Origin: Clostridia bacterium
Lineage (GTDB): Bacteria > Bacillota > Clostridia > UMGS1810
Assembly: GCA_017436905.1 (NCBI GenBank)
Contig: JAFSCF010000007.1
Location: 1 to 64,000 of the forward strand
Direction of reading: 5' to 3'
DNA: 64,000 nt
Position 1 is the first letter of the stretch, and each line of letters begins with the position of its first letter. This document shows positions 33,587 to 43,347 of the stretch, in pieces. Under the pieces are notes generated by a model. That model had not been told where the DNA came from. It made no database searches and saw only the letters and a program-made list of their open reading frames with translations. The position numbers and the translations under genes are program-made.

Positions 33587-33615
33587 TTGAAAAACAAAAA
33601 ATATTATGCTATAAT
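33587..33615 (+). promoter_or_regulatory. Promoter of structured RNA 1
   Basis: TTGAAA (33587-33592), 17-base spacer, TATAAT (33610-33615); start predicted at 33622, exactly the first base of the long stem. Confidence 0.8.
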
Positions 33616-33621
33616 AACCTT

Positions 33622-33857
33622 ACCACACATTTTCAAGAGGATAAGTAGAACACGTATTTTTATTTTGATAAAAATACATGGTTTTCATGCGTGTTCTCGC
33701 TGATTCTTGAAATGTGTGGTAACATTCAATGCCATGTGTTTTTTATGCGTGGCATTATGCCGCGCATTTTTTAATTTACATATTTAATGCGCGGAAAGAA
33801 TAGTCGCCAAACAATTGGGGAAAAGGACTGCTTTTGTGACAGTCCTTTTCCCTTTAA
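33622..33857 (+). ncRNA. Structured RNA 1 (stand-alone, terminator-ended)
   Basis: About 235 nt. The first bases ACCACACATTT...TCAAGA pair with TCTTGAAATGTGTGGT (33705-33720), a 16-bp stem with one bulge. Inside, GAACACG / CGTGTTC closes two hairpins (TATTTTTAT-TTTG-ATAAAAATA and ATG-GTTTT-CAT). After it come AATGCCATG / CGTGGCATT (33728-33756), CCGCGCATT / AATGCGCGG (33759-33795) and the terminator GGGAAAAGGACTG / CAGTCCTTTTCCC (33818-33852). A competing hairpin ATGCG-GGCAT / ATGCC-CGCAT could replace the middle two. No protein gene fits. It shares its first 8 bases and layout with the RNA at 52520-52674. Confidence 0.65.
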
Positions 33858-33932
33858 TATACAAATTTTGTTTTTCTCAAAACCTCTTTATGTAAAAAAA
33901 TGACAAAATATATAATCGTATATAAAAAAATA

Positions 33933-33961
33933 TTGAAATTATCTTTAAAATGTGGTATGTT
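33933..33961 (+). promoter_or_regulatory. purC promoter
   Basis: TTGAAA (33933-33938), 17-base spacer, TATGTT (33956-33961), downstream of the RNA 1 terminator, so purC has its own start. Confidence 0.6.
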
Positions 33962-33998
33962 ATTAGTATGAATTCTAATGAAAAGAAGGGACTTTGTT

Positions 33999-34682
33999 AT
34001 GGAAAAGATTTACACAGGTAAAACTAAAGACGTATACAGCCTTGATAACGGCAATGTAATGCTTAAATTTAAAGACGACTGCACAGGTAAAGACGGCGTT
34101 TTTGATCCCGGTGAGAACACAGTTGGCTTAACTATTGAGGGTATTGGCAAGGCGAACTTAAGAACTTCTGTTTATTATTTTGATATGCTTAAAGAAGCAG
34201 GCATCAAAACTCACTATGTAAGTGCTGATGTTGAAAATGCTACTATGGAAGTACTTCCCGCTACTGTTTTCGGTCATGGTCTTGAGGTTATCTGCCGCTT
34301 AGTTGCTACAGGAAGTTTTATCCGCAGATATGGTGAATATATGGAAGACGGAACCGTGCTTGAAGGCGGTTATGTAGAGTGTACTTTCAAAAATGACGAA
34401 AAGGGCGATCCGCTCGTTACTATGGAAGGGTTAGCAGCACTCGGCGTTATGACACCTGAAATGTTTGAGAGTATGAAAGAGCAGACACTTAAAATCACAA
34501 AAATAGTTGCAGACGATTTAAAATCTATTGGTCTTGATTTGTGGGATATCAAATTCGAGTTCGGCTACAATAACGGCGAGGTTATCTTAATTGACGAGAT
34601 TGCTTCAGGTAATATGCGTGTTTACAAAGACGGCAAGATTGTAGACCCCGTTGAACTTACAAAATTAATCCTTGCAAGATAA
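33999..34682 (+). CDS. purC: Phosphoribosylaminoimidazole-succinocarboxamide synthase
   Basis: A 227-residue SAICAR synthetase, the ATP-dependent ligase that joins CAIR and aspartate in purine synthesis. Family stretches: [20 protein letters not shown] at the N-terminus, [16 protein letters not shown] (the ATP/substrate loop), and [16 protein letters not shown] near the end. ATG 33999 is 8 bases after AGAAGGG; the earlier ATG at 33978 has no ribosome site. It stands alone here, without other pur genes. It is slightly shorter than the usual 235-240 residues. Confidence 0.96.
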   Translation: MEKIYTGKTKDVYSLDNGNVMLKFKDDCTGKDGVFDPGENTVGLTIEGIGKANLRTSVYYFDMLKEAGIKTHYVSADVENATMEVLPATVFGHGLEVICRLVATGSFIRRYGEYMEDGTVLEGGYVECTFKNDEKGDPLVTMEGLAALGVMTPEMFESMKEQTLKITKIVADDLKSIGLDLWDIKFEFGYNNGEVILIDEIASGNMRVYKDGKIVDPVELTKLILAR

Positions 34683-34685
34683 TTT

Positions 34686-34714
34686 AAAAAGCCACTCTGA
34701 TGAGTGGCTTTTTT
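34686..34714 (+). terminator. purC terminator
   Basis: AAAAAGCCACTC-TGAT-GAGTGGCTTTTTT. Confidence 0.92.
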
Positions 34715-34715
34715 A

Positions 34716-34805
34716 GTTGATAGGTAATAGTGAAGAGTGAAAAGGTAATGTTCAAAATTGCAAAGCAATTTTGTTCCATACTTATTACTTATTCACTATT
34801 ACTTT

Positions 34806-34806
<1 letters not shown>
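34716..34806. repeat. Palindromic repeat, family 2
   Basis: About 90 bp: AGGTAATAGTGAAGAGTGAA at the left and an inverse set of TTATTACTTATTCACTATTA at the right, with a central CAAAATTGC / GCAATTTTG hairpin. A fragment of the left end (AGGTAATAGTG) also lies after mnmA at about 22610. It supplies the last codon and stop of eno. Confidence 0.65.
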
Positions 34807-36086
<1,280 letters not shown>

Positions 36087-36216
36087 TCATTAGTGTTTTA
36101 TAGGTATATTGTTGCAATTTGGGGCAGAATATATACATAATTTTTCCTAATATTATTATTGACAAATTATCTTAATTGGATTACCATATATTTATGTAAT
36201 ATTGAAAGGAGTTATT

Positions 36217-37134
36217 ATGAATACATCTGTAGTGGTTAATCAGATGCTGATGCTGTTTTTCCCTGTTGTCATCGGCTATATTATAATTAAACTTGGCGTT
36301 GTTAAAGAAGAATTCACCAAAAATTTGTCGTCTTTTATTTTTAATGTAACTTTGCCTTGTGCTATAATCTCTGCGTTGCAGTTTGACTTTGACAGGCAAA
36401 TCCTTATAAAGAGCGCTTTGCTTATAGTTATTTCGGCAATTATAATTGTGTTTTCGTGGATATTTGGTTTGGGTACAGCAAAAATACTCAAGGCAAAGCA
36501 CTCCTCCAAAAGCGTAATAGTTTATTCGCTGATGTTTTCAAACTTTTCGTTTATGGGTTACCCTATAGCGCAGGCATTTATGGGTGATGAGGGACTTATG
36601 TATGCGACCATGTTTACTCTGCCGCTATACGTTATGGTGCAGTCTTGGGGAGTTGCACTTATAAACAGCGAGGGTGAGCGTAAGTTTAAAGCAACTTATA
36701 TATTAAACGCACCGCTGATTGCGGCAGTTATAGGTTTTATACTTTTTTTGACAGGGTTAAGATTTCCGACGGCGATAGACGGAACGATAAGTATGCTTGG
36801 CTCTATGACAACACCGCTTGCAATGGTGGTAGTTGGACTTTCGCTTTCTGCAGAGCCTTTAAAAAACGCTTTTACAAGCATTCGGTTTTACGTGGTGGCA
36901 CTTTTAAGGCTTGTTGTTTTGCCGCTTATAGTATTTTATGTGCTTAAAGCATTAAATATAAATATTGACATCTGCAGAGTAAGCGCAATTATAACAATGA
37001 TGCCCGTAGCCGCAAACATAATAGTAACTTCTGCCACATACGGAAAAGACACTACTGACCCTGCAAGGGCGGTACTCCTTACAACTGTGTTGTCGGTTAT
37101 AACAATTCCGCTTATGGGATTTATACTTTTTTAA
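36217..37134 (+). CDS. AEC-family transporter (auxin efflux carrier type)
   Basis: A 305-residue integral membrane protein with about ten hydrophobic helices in two similar halves. Typical AEC stretches: MLMLFFPVVIGYIIIKLGVV at the N-terminus, NVTLPCAIISALQF, and the C-terminal LTTVLSVITIPLMGFILF. In bacteria these carriers move organic acids such as malate or malonate, or amino acids; the substrate cannot be told here. ATG 36217 follows AAAGGAG; an earlier TTG overlaps that ribosome site. It is divergent from eno and has no obvious functional neighbour. Confidence 0.88.
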   Translation: MNTSVVVNQMLMLFFPVVIGYIIIKLGVVKEEFTKNLSSFIFNVTLPCAIISALQFDFDRQILIKSALLIVISAIIIVFSWIFGLGTAKILKAKHSSKSVIVYSLMFSNFSFMGYPIAQAFMGDEGLMYATMFTLPLYVMVQSWGVALINSEGERKFKATYILNAPLIAAVIGFILFLTGLRFPTAIDGTISMLGSMTTPLAMVVVGLSLSAEPLKNAFTSIRFYVVALLRLVVLPLIVFYVLKALNINIDICRVSAIITMMPVAANIIVTSATYGKDTTDPARAVLLTTVLSVITIPLMGFILF

Positions 37135-37160
37135 TAAAATTAAATAATTTTTATAAAAAA

Positions 37161-37191
37161 TGTTCCACATGGAACATTTTTGTGTTATACT
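37161..37191 (+). promoter_or_regulatory. parS-like site overlapping a promoter
   Basis: TGTTCCACATGGAACA (37161-37176) differs from a perfect parS palindrome at one central base. Its TTCCAC could serve as a -35, 17 bases before TATACT (37186-37191), so bound ParB (Spo0J) might influence this transcript. Confidence 0.7.
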
Positions 37192-37203
37192 ATAGTAGAA
37201 GTA

Positions 37204-37404
37204 AAAAACAATATCCGTATGCGCCTAAATATTTTAAACGCAGTAGGATATTGTTTTTGAAAGAGTTACCTTATCAAATTAATATCTTTCCACACTAATA
37301 ACTTTTAGGTGTGTACGGATATTAATTTGTTATAATTGTAGAGAGATGTGATATTACAAAATTTCGTCTAAATATGCTCAAACGGAATTTTGTAATATCA
37401 CATC
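37204..37404 (+). repeat. Three large hairpins upstream of parA
   Basis: Perfect stems of 13 bp (37204-37216 / 37246-37258), 12 bp (37275-37286 / 37318-37329) and 19 bp (37345-37363 / 37386-37404), each with a loop of 22-31 bases. They fill the 300-bp gap between the AEC gene and parA. TTATAAT at 37329-37335 between the second and third may be the parA -10. They could be attenuator structures or a separate small RNA. Confidence 0.6.
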
Positions 37405-37436
37405 AAAAGAGACAATACGAAAGGACGGTGTCTTAA

Positions 37437-38198
37437 ATGGGCAAGTGTATTGCCGTGGCAAATCAAAAAGGCGGCGTAGGTAAAACAACCACGGCGGTAA
37501 ATTTAAGTGCGTGCTTAGGTGCTAAAGGCAAAAAAGTTCTTTTGCTTGATACCGACCCACAGGGTAACGCCTCCAGCGGGCTTGGAGTGGACAAGGCTCA
37601 GGCGGAGTATTCAATATATAATGTACTTATCGGCGATGTAACCCTTAAAGAGGCAGTAGTTCATACAGAGTTTGAAAATCTTGACCTTTGCCCGTCTAAT
37701 ATAGAACTGGCAGGTGCAGAAATCGAACTCGTTTCTATGGAAGACAGAGAACTGCTTATGAAACGAGCCGTGGCGCAAATCAAAAACGACTACGACTTTA
37801 TAATTATAGACTGTCCGCCGTCACTCGGACTTATAACTTTAAATGCGTTTGTTTGTGCAGATACCGTTATGATACCTATTCAGTGCGAATACTACGCACT
37901 TGAGGGCTTGAGCCAGTTGATGAACACTATCCGCACTGTTAAACGGTCGCTCAATCCTGCGATAGATATTGAAGGAGTGCTTTTAACTATGTTCGACACT
38001 CGCACAAACCTTTCTATTCAGGTAGCGGACGAAGTTAAAAAATACTATCCGCACAAAGTGTACGGAACAGTTATACCGAGAAACGTGCGTATAAGTGAGG
38101 CACCCAGTTTTGGTGAGCCTATAAACATTTACGACAAACACTCTAAAGGCGCAGAAAGTTATATGGACTTGGCTGCCGAGGTAATTGACGCAAACTAA
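37437..38198 (+). CDS. parA: Chromosome partitioning ATPase ParA (Soj)
   Basis: A 253-residue Walker-type ATPase that moves ParB-bound origins apart and influences DnaA. Deviant Walker A NQKGGVGKTTTAVNLSACL (about 9-27), LLLDTDPQGNASSGL, and Walker B FIIIDCPPSLGLITLNA are intact. There is no N-terminal HTH, as in chromosomal Soj. AAAGGACGGTG precedes the ATG. parB follows after 21 bases and parS sites lie on both sides (37161, 39205), so the complete ParABS set is here, about 12 kb from oriC. Confidence 0.97.
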   Translation: MGKCIAVANQKGGVGKTTTAVNLSACLGAKGKKVLLLDTDPQGNASSGLGVDKAQAEYSIYNVLIGDVTLKEAVVHTEFENLDLCPSNIELAGAEIELVSMEDRELLMKRAVAQIKNDYDFIIIDCPPSLGLITLNAFVCADTVMIPIQCEYYALEGLSQLMNTIRTVKRSLNPAIDIEGVLLTMFDTRTNLSIQVADEVKKYYPHKVYGTVIPRNVRISEAPSFGEPINIYDKHSKGAESYMDLAAEVIDAN

Positions 38199-38219
38199 AA
38201 CATAAGATAGGAGATAAAT

Positions 38220-39068
38220 ATGGCTAAAAAAGGACTTGGAAAAGGGCTTGAGGCTTTGTTTACCGGAATAGATACCACCTCTGCCGGTGAAACGGTTGTT
38301 GAACTTAAAATATCGGAGGTAGAGCCGGACAGAACTCAGCCAAGACGTGATTTTGACGAAGTAAAACTTGCAGAACTTGCAAGTTCAATAAAAGAGCACG
38401 GTGTTATAACACCTATTATTGTTAAACGTCTTGAAACAGGATTTTATCAGATTGTAGCGGGCGAGCGCAGATGGAGAGCATCAAAGATTGCCGAGGCGAA
38501 AACTATCCCTGCTATTGTGCGTGATATGGACAAGGGCAGTCTTTACGAAATATCTATGATTGAAAACCTGCAGCGTCAGGACCTTAACCCCGTGGAAGAG
38601 GCAAAAGGATATAAACGCCTTATGGACGAGTTTGAAATGACTCAGGAACAAATTTCAAAGAAACTCGGTAAAAGCCGTTCGTCAGTTGCAAACTCATTAA
38701 GAATACTTAATCTGCCTAAAGAGGTAATAACACTTTTAGAAACTGCGCAACTTTCTTTTGGTCATGCAAAGGTGCTTCTCTCGTGTGAAGACGAGAAAAA
38801 GCAGATTGCGTTGGCGACAAAGGTTGTTCAGGAGGGTATGAGCGTTCGCGAACTTGAGCAGGCGATAAAAACCCCTGACAAAAAAGAGCCTAAACCAAAA
38901 AAAGTAGACCTTAATATGAAACTTGCCCTCAAAGCGTATGAAGACAAAGTAACAAAAGGTCTGGGTACAAAAGTTAAAATTGTCGGAAGCAAAAATAAAG
39001 GTAAAATAGAAATAGAGTATTACGGCACAGAAGATTTGGAAAGAATTGTTAATTTGATGAAAATCTAA
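38220..39068 (+). CDS. parB: Chromosome partitioning protein ParB (Spo0J)
   Basis: A 282-residue CTP-dependent DNA clamp. The N-terminal domain has the CTP-binding box (TGFYQIVAGERRWRASKIAE, with G-E-R-R-W) and the following MIENLQRQDLNPVEEAKGY; the central HTH is TQEQISKKLGKSRSSVANSL; the C-terminal dimer domain follows a Lys-rich linker. The first residues MAKKGLGKGLEALF are the usual ParA-stimulating peptide. It is coupled to parA and binds the parS sites nearby. Confidence 0.97.
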   Translation: MAKKGLGKGLEALFTGIDTTSAGETVVELKISEVEPDRTQPRRDFDEVKLAELASSIKEHGVITPIIVKRLETGFYQIVAGERRWRASKIAEAKTIPAIVRDMDKGSLYEISMIENLQRQDLNPVEEAKGYKRLMDEFEMTQEQISKKLGKSRSSVANSLRILNLPKEVITLLETAQLSFGHAKVLLSCEDEKKQIALATKVVQEGMSVRELEQAIKTPDKKEPKPKKVDLNMKLALKAYEDKVTKGLGTKVKIVGSKNKGKIEIEYYGTEDLERIVNLMKI

Positions 39069-39204
39069 GAAAAAACGACCTTTAAAAATACGTTTTAAGA
39101 CATGTTTTTAAACACCACTTTATGATTTTACATCGAAGAATTAATACTTTTTATATTTTAATATTACCCCAAATCAAACAGGTGTGAAAAATCAACACGA
39201 AATT

Positions 39205-39220
39205 TGTTCCACGTGGAACA
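39205..39220. promoter_or_regulatory. parS site
   Basis: TGTTCCACGTGGAACA, a perfect 16-bp palindrome matching the Firmicutes parS consensus, 137 bases after parB. The rest of the 176-base gap to the next gene shows nothing else clear. Confidence 0.9.
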
Positions 39221-39244
39221 GAAATTCTAAAGGATGTGTGGCAA

Positions 39245-39652
39245 ATGAAGTCAAAAACAAAATTTTTATGGATGTACACCATAATTCTGTTTTCGGTGGC
39301 GCTGATACTTATTATGTTCGCCGGAATGACACAGCAGAATTATGAAAGAGAACTCGCAACGCACGAAACTGCAAAAGTCGGTCTGCAAAAAAGTGCGGCA
39401 GAACTTTCGCAGACTAATCTTCTTTTAAAAGAAGAAAACGCAGACCTTAAAGCAGAAAACGAAGAACTCAAAGAGGCACAGGCGAATTTTGAGGAAATCA
39501 GCAAAAACAATGATTTGAACATCGCCTTGATAGAAGCGCTTTATCAGTACGAGTCGGGCAACCGCCGTACCGCAAAAAATATGCTTGCAGAGGTTGATGC
39601 AGATACTCTTACCGACCAGCAACTTAACATTTATAATAAAATAATGAAATAA
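39245..39652 (+). CDS. Membrane-anchored coiled-coil protein
   Basis: A 135-residue protein with one N-terminal membrane helix (LWMYTIILFSVALILIMFAG, about residues 8-27), a heptad-rich coiled coil (about 45-90, rich in Leu/Glu/Lys: LLLKEENADLKAENEELKEA) and a C-terminal TPR-like pair of helices (ALYQYESGNRRTAKNMLAEV). The topology resembles small divisome or spore-envelope proteins, but I do not recognise the family. ATG 39245 is preferred over GTG 39236. It lies between parB/parS and serS on the same strand. Confidence 0.7.
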   Translation: MKSKTKFLWMYTIILFSVALILIMFAGMTQQNYERELATHETAKVGLQKSAAELSQTNLLLKEENADLKAENEELKEAQANFEEISKNNDLNIALIEALYQYESGNRRTAKNMLAEVDADTLTDQQLNIYNKIMK

Positions 39653-39677
39653 TTTGTGGAAAAAGGAGATATAAAAA

Positions 39678-40946
39678 ATGTTAGACATCAAAAGATTGCG
39701 TGAAGACACAGAAAACGTAAAAGCGGCTCTCGCCAGAAGAAAAGAAGACATCGACATCGATGCTATTTTGGCGGTTGATGCAAAACGCAGAGAGGTGCTT
39801 TTTGAGGCTGAACAACTTAAAAGCCGTCAGAACGAAGTAAGCAAGCAGATTCCTGCTATGAAAAAAGCAGGCGAAGACACTACGGCTATTTTCAAAGAAA
39901 TGAAAGAACTTTCCGAGAAAATCAAAGATTTTGACGAGCAAATCCGTACATTAGACGAAGAACTTAACCTGAAAATGCTCTCTGTTCCTAACATCCCGAA
40001 CGCTGATGTTCCTGATGGCGATACAGACGAGGATAATGTGGAAATCCGCCGCTGGGGCGAACCTACAAAGTTCGACTTTGAGCCAAAAGCACACTGGGAC
40101 GTAGGCGCAGACCTCGGTATTTTAGATGCCGCAACTGCCGCAAAGGTTACAGGCACACGTTTTACTTTCTATAAAGGTTTAGGTTCAAGGCTTGAAAGAA
40201 GCGTTATAAACTTTTACTTAAACACACATACAGATAACGGCTATACAGAAATTTTCCCGCCGTATATGGTGCACCGCCGTTCTATGATAGGAACAGGTCA
40301 GTTGCCCAAGTTTGAAGAGGACGCATTCAAAACAAACAATGATTATTTTCTTATACCTACAGCAGAGGTGCCGGTAACCAATATGCACCGTGACGAAATC
40401 CTCTCTGCAGACCAGTTGCCTTTAAAATATGCCGCATATTCAGCGTGCTTCAGAGCAGAGGCAGGCTCTGCCGGTAAAGATACACGTGGTCTTATCCGTC
40501 AGCATCAGTTTAACAAAGTAGAACTTGTTAAGTTTACCACTCCGGAAACATCTTACGAAGAACTCGATAAACTCACCGCTGATGCTGAGAGAGTATTGCA
40601 GATGCTCGGTCTGCCCTACAGAGTAGTGCGAATCTGCGTAGGCGACCTTGGCTTTACTGCTGCTAAAAAGTACGATATTGAAGTGTGGATGCCCAGTTAC
40701 AACAGATATGTTGAAATTTCTTCATGCTCTAACTTTGAAGACTTCCAGGCAAGACGCGCTAATATTAAATATAAAAATTCCCCCACAGACAAAGCACAGT
40801 TTGTACACACCATCAACGGCTCCGGTGTGGCAATCGGCAGAACTGTTGCGGCAATTCTTGAAAACAACCAGAATGCCGACGGCAGCGTAACTATACCTGA
40901 GGTTTTAAGACCATATATGGGAACAGATATTATTAAACCTGAATAA
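39678..40946 (+). CDS. serS: Seryl-tRNA synthetase
   Basis: A 422-residue class II synthetase. The N-terminal long coiled coil (residues about 25-105) binds tRNA-Ser; class II motifs follow: motif 1 around [20 protein letters not shown], motif 2 with [20 protein letters not shown], and motif 3 with [27 protein letters not shown] precedes the ATG by 9 bases. Length is normal. A long GC-containing hairpin follows the stop. Confidence 0.98.
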   Translation: MLDIKRLREDTENVKAALARRKEDIDIDAILAVDAKRREVLFEAEQLKSRQNEVSKQIPAMKKAGEDTTAIFKEMKELSEKIKDFDEQIRTLDEELNLKMLSVPNIPNADVPDGDTDEDNVEIRRWGEPTKFDFEPKAHWDVGADLGILDAATAAKVTGTRFTFYKGLGSRLERSVINFYLNTHTDNGYTEIFPPYMVHRRSMIGTGQLPKFEEDAFKTNNDYFLIPTAEVPVTNMHRDEILSADQLPLKYAAYSACFRAEAGSAGKDTRGLIRQHQFNKVELVKFTTPETSYEELDKLTADAERVLQMLGLPYRVVRICVGDLGFTAAKKYDIEVWMPSYNRYVEISSCSNFEDFQARRANIKYKNSPTDKAQFVHTINGSGVAIGRTVAAILENNQNADGSVTIPEVLRPYMGTDIIKPE

Positions 40947-40949
40947 AAA

Positions 40950-41041
40950 TAAAAAAGCGTCGCACCTCGCACGATTTTACACACTTATGTACACATCAGT
41001 ACACCGTGTGTGAAAAAATCGCACAATCTACTCGCTTTTTT
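40950..41041 (+). terminator. Long terminator hairpin after serS
   Basis: AAAAAAGCG pairs with CGCTTTTTT and, inside, ACGATTTTACACAC pairs with GTGTGTGAAAAAATCG, making a long imperfect rod ending in Ts. Confidence 0.75.
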
Positions 41042-41058
41042 GAATTTTGTTTTGATTA

Positions 41059-41322
41059 TCAAAAGATTATCTGCAAAATAAGTAGCAGACAAATCCCCGG
41101 AACACCCAACAACCCCGTCACCAATGCGGTGATGGGGTTTATTCCTATATAAATGCCCAAAAACGGGCGGAGCAGGTTTAAAAGATAAAGCAAAAACGCA
41201 CCTATAATGCTGTTTGCTATAAGTTTTACTGTAAAGCGTATAGGTTTAAAAAATATTTTTGTTACTACAAATAATATAAGCAGCCCCAGTATGTAACCTA
41301 CTGCTGACGAAAAACTAATCAA
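41059..41322 (-). CDS. bofA: BofA-family protein (pro-sigmaK processing inhibitor)
   Basis: An 87-residue membrane protein with two or three helices and the BofA signature at the C-terminus (IYIGINPITALVTGLLGVPG, then ICLLLILQIIF). In spore formers BofA holds the SpoIVFB protease inactive until the forespore signal; family members also occur in Clostridia that lack sigmaK control. It is on the strand opposite to serS. Its presence hints at, but does not prove, sporulation. Confidence 0.9.
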   Translation of the reverse strand: MISFSSAVGYILGLLILFVVTKIFFKPIRFTVKLIANSIIGAFLLYLLNLLRPFLGIYIGINPITALVTGLLGVPGICLLLILQIIF

Positions 41323-41412
41323 ATAATCAACCCCTTGTCCGTATTTATATATGTATATTTTTTAAAATTAAAATTATGATAGAAATGGAAAGTATTTTTG
41401 TAAAGCACCGAC

Positions 41413-41441
41413 TTGACAAAAACGCATATTAAAGGTATACT
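41413..41441 (+). promoter_or_regulatory. tmRNA promoter
   Basis: TTGACA (41413-41418), 17-base spacer, TATACT (41436-41441). Confidence 0.85.
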
Positions 41442-41473
41442 TTATAATGCACTTGATAATAATTTAAATATCC

Positions 41474-41821
41474 GGGGGCGTAATGGTTTCGACGGGGTAT
41501 CTGAAACATTAGGTGCGGGCAGCGGCGGAGACCGCTTCATCAACTCCAAACCTTAAATATAAAAGCTAACAATAATTTAGCATACGCTGCCTAATTTAAA
41601 GGCGGCCGTCCACCCTTTGAGTACCGCGGCTTAGGCTTGGGCGTCAGATAGCGGTGAACGTGAACGGATTTCTTAGTCCCGGAAGCCGTCACGGAGCAGG
41701 GACACCCCACTGCGGCATATTTTGTCTGTGTTGAGCCGTAGCGGGTAATTAACACAGACTACGCCCGTAGTACCCGATGTGGATGGTGTTTCGGACGGGA
41801 GTTCGACTCTCCCCGCCTCCA
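41474..41821 (+). ncRNA. ssrA: tmRNA (ssrA)
   Basis: 348 nt. The 5' end GGGGGCGTAATGGTTTCGAC and the 3' end GTTCGACTCTCCCCGCCTCC-A form the tRNA-like part (GGGGGCG with CGCCTCC; T loop GTTCGAC). The tag frame at 41565-41594 reads ANNNLAYAA followed by TAA TTT. No CCA is encoded. tmRNA with SmpB rescues ribosomes stalled on broken messages and tags the product for proteolysis. Confidence 0.97.
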
Positions 41822-41833
41822 TACTGTAAAAAG

Positions 41834-41859
41834 AAAAACAGTCCAAAGGACTGTTTTTT
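41834..41859 (+). terminator. tmRNA terminator
   Basis: AAAAACAGTCC-AAA-GGACTGTTTTTT. Confidence 0.92.
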
Positions 41860-41880
41860 GTATACATAGGCGGTGAAGAT

Positions 41881-42570
41881 ATGCGACTTGACAAAATGCT
41901 TGCCAACAGCGGCGTCGGCAGCAGAAAAGACATTAAAAATATGGTAAAATCAGGAATTGTTACCGTAAACGGACAAATCGTTAAAAAAAGCGATATACAT
42001 ATAAACGAGAATACTGATAAGGTTTGCGTAAACGGTGCGCCTGTGGAGTATTGTGAGTTTGTGTATCTTATGCTTAACAAGCCTGCAGGGTACGTGAGTG
42101 CCACAGAAGATTTTAAATACCCAACTGTTATAGACCTTGTGCCCGAGCAGTATCGCCATTATGACCTGTTCCCGGTCGGCAGACTTGATATCGACACCGA
42201 GGGTCTTTTAATACTTACAAACGACGGTGCGTATGCGCATAATGTGCTCTCACCAAAAAAGCACGTTTACAAAACGTATTATGCAGAACTTGATGTACCT
42301 GCAACGGAGGACGATGTAAATGCCTTTGCAAACGGCATCACAATCGAGGGCGGTTACACCTGCAAAGAGGCGGAACTTACATTGCTTGACGGCGAAACGC
42401 CGTCTGCGCTGGTGCGTATATGCGAGGGTAAGTTTCATCAGGTAAAACTTATGTTTAAAGCGGTTGGAAAAACCGTTACATATTTAAAACGCATAAAATT
42501 TGGTGAATTTGAACTTCCCGACGATTTACCTTTGGGCGAATTTACAGAAATTTACATAAAAAGAGAATAA
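41881..42570 (+). CDS. rsuA: 16S rRNA pseudouridine synthase, RsuA family
   Basis: A 229-residue enzyme with an N-terminal S4 domain (MRLDKMLANSGVGSRKDIKN, about 1-45) and the RsuA/RluB/E/F catalytic domain. The catalytic Asp is in GRLDIDTEGLLILTNDG (about residue 102), and the later KVYKTYYAELD-like and GKFHQVKLMFKAVG motifs fit RsuA. RsuA modifies U516 of 16S rRNA in E. coli; RluB-type specificity cannot be excluded. It is 60 bases after tmRNA with a separate start. Confidence 0.92.
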   Translation: MRLDKMLANSGVGSRKDIKNMVKSGIVTVNGQIVKKSDIHINENTDKVCVNGAPVEYCEFVYLMLNKPAGYVSATEDFKYPTVIDLVPEQYRHYDLFPVGRLDIDTEGLLILTNDGAYAHNVLSPKKHVYKTYYAELDVPATEDDVNAFANGITIEGGYTCKEAELTLLDGETPSALVRICEGKFHQVKLMFKAVGKTVTYLKRIKFGEFELPDDLPLGEFTEIYIKRE

Positions 42571-42626
42571 CACAATGATAACGTGGATTTTACTTATTTT
42601 TGCTGTTATTGAAGCAGGAGATACGT

Positions 42627-43316
42627 ATGAGAATAGTAAACACGGCTAAAGCCGTTAAAAAACCGCTTATGCCGAAAAAGGAAATAGCAAAGCGGTATGT
42701 GTTATTTATAATAAGTCTGTTTTTTTCAGGTCTTGGCGTGGCATTTACTAAAATCGGCGGCTTAGGTGTTTCGCCTATATCGTCACTGGCAAATGTTTTA
42801 AATATTCGTTTCAGCAGCATTTCTATAGGCATATGGCTGGTTGTTACTAATTTTATGCTGGTTCTTCTGCAAAAGGCGATTCTTCGCAGACAGTTTAAAC
42901 CTATACAACTTCTGCAGATTCCCTTGTCTGCCTTGTTTGGATATTTTACGGATTTAGGCGTAATTATAGTAAGTCCTATTCCCGTAAATACGTATGCAAC
43001 GCAGATTGTTATGGTTGTAATCGGCTCTGTGGTGCTTGGCTTTGGCATAACGCTCGCCGTAACTGCAAGCGTTATAATGAACGCAGGAGAGTCGGTTGTG
43101 CAGATTTTATCGGACAAACTGGGCATCAGTTTCGGCACAATAAAAATCGTGTTCGATGTATGCTATGTTGCATTTTCGGCAATAGTGTCGGCAATCTTAT
43201 TCGGTGGCGCTGTTTACGGAATACGTGAGGGTACGCTGATTGTTGCGGCGCTTACGGGAGTAGTAGTTAAAATTTTTGTTAAACTGGTTGCTCCGATAAA
43301 CAAATTTCTTCAATAA
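42627..43316 (+). CDS. YczE/YyaS/YitT-family membrane protein
   Basis: A 229-residue integral membrane protein with five or six helices. It has the family's opening RYVLFIISLFFSGLGVAFTK and IGGLGVSPISSLANVLN, and later LGFGITLAVTASVIMNAGES. Function is unknown; such proteins are thought to be transporters or membrane organisers. ATG 42627 follows AGGAGA at the right distance; the open frame upstream to 42600 has no ribosome site. It starts 56 bases after the pseudouridine synthase gene. Confidence 0.85.
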   Translation: MRIVNTAKAVKKPLMPKKEIAKRYVLFIISLFFSGLGVAFTKIGGLGVSPISSLANVLNIRFSSISIGIWLVVTNFMLVLLQKAILRRQFKPIQLLQIPLSALFGYFTDLGVIIVSPIPVNTYATQIVMVVIGSVVLGFGITLAVTASVIMNAGESVVQILSDKLGISFGTIKIVFDVCYVAFSAIVSAILFGGAVYGIREGTLIVAALTGVVVKIFVKLVAPINKFLQ

Positions 43317-43343
43317 AAAAGGTGCGAATTTTCCGCACCTTTT
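43317..43343. terminator. Bidirectional terminator
   Basis: AAAAGGTGCG-GAATTTTC-CGCACCTTTT type stem between the YczE-like gene and convergent citrate synthase. Confidence 0.88.
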
Positions 43344-43347
43344 AAAA

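Noticed and set aside
33622-33857. RNA 1 as 6S RNA, SRP RNA or a purine riboswitch for purC
   Set aside because: No central bubble in one long rod as in 6S, no GGAGG/GNAR SRP motif, no purine aptamer core, and purC has its own promoter after a strong terminator.
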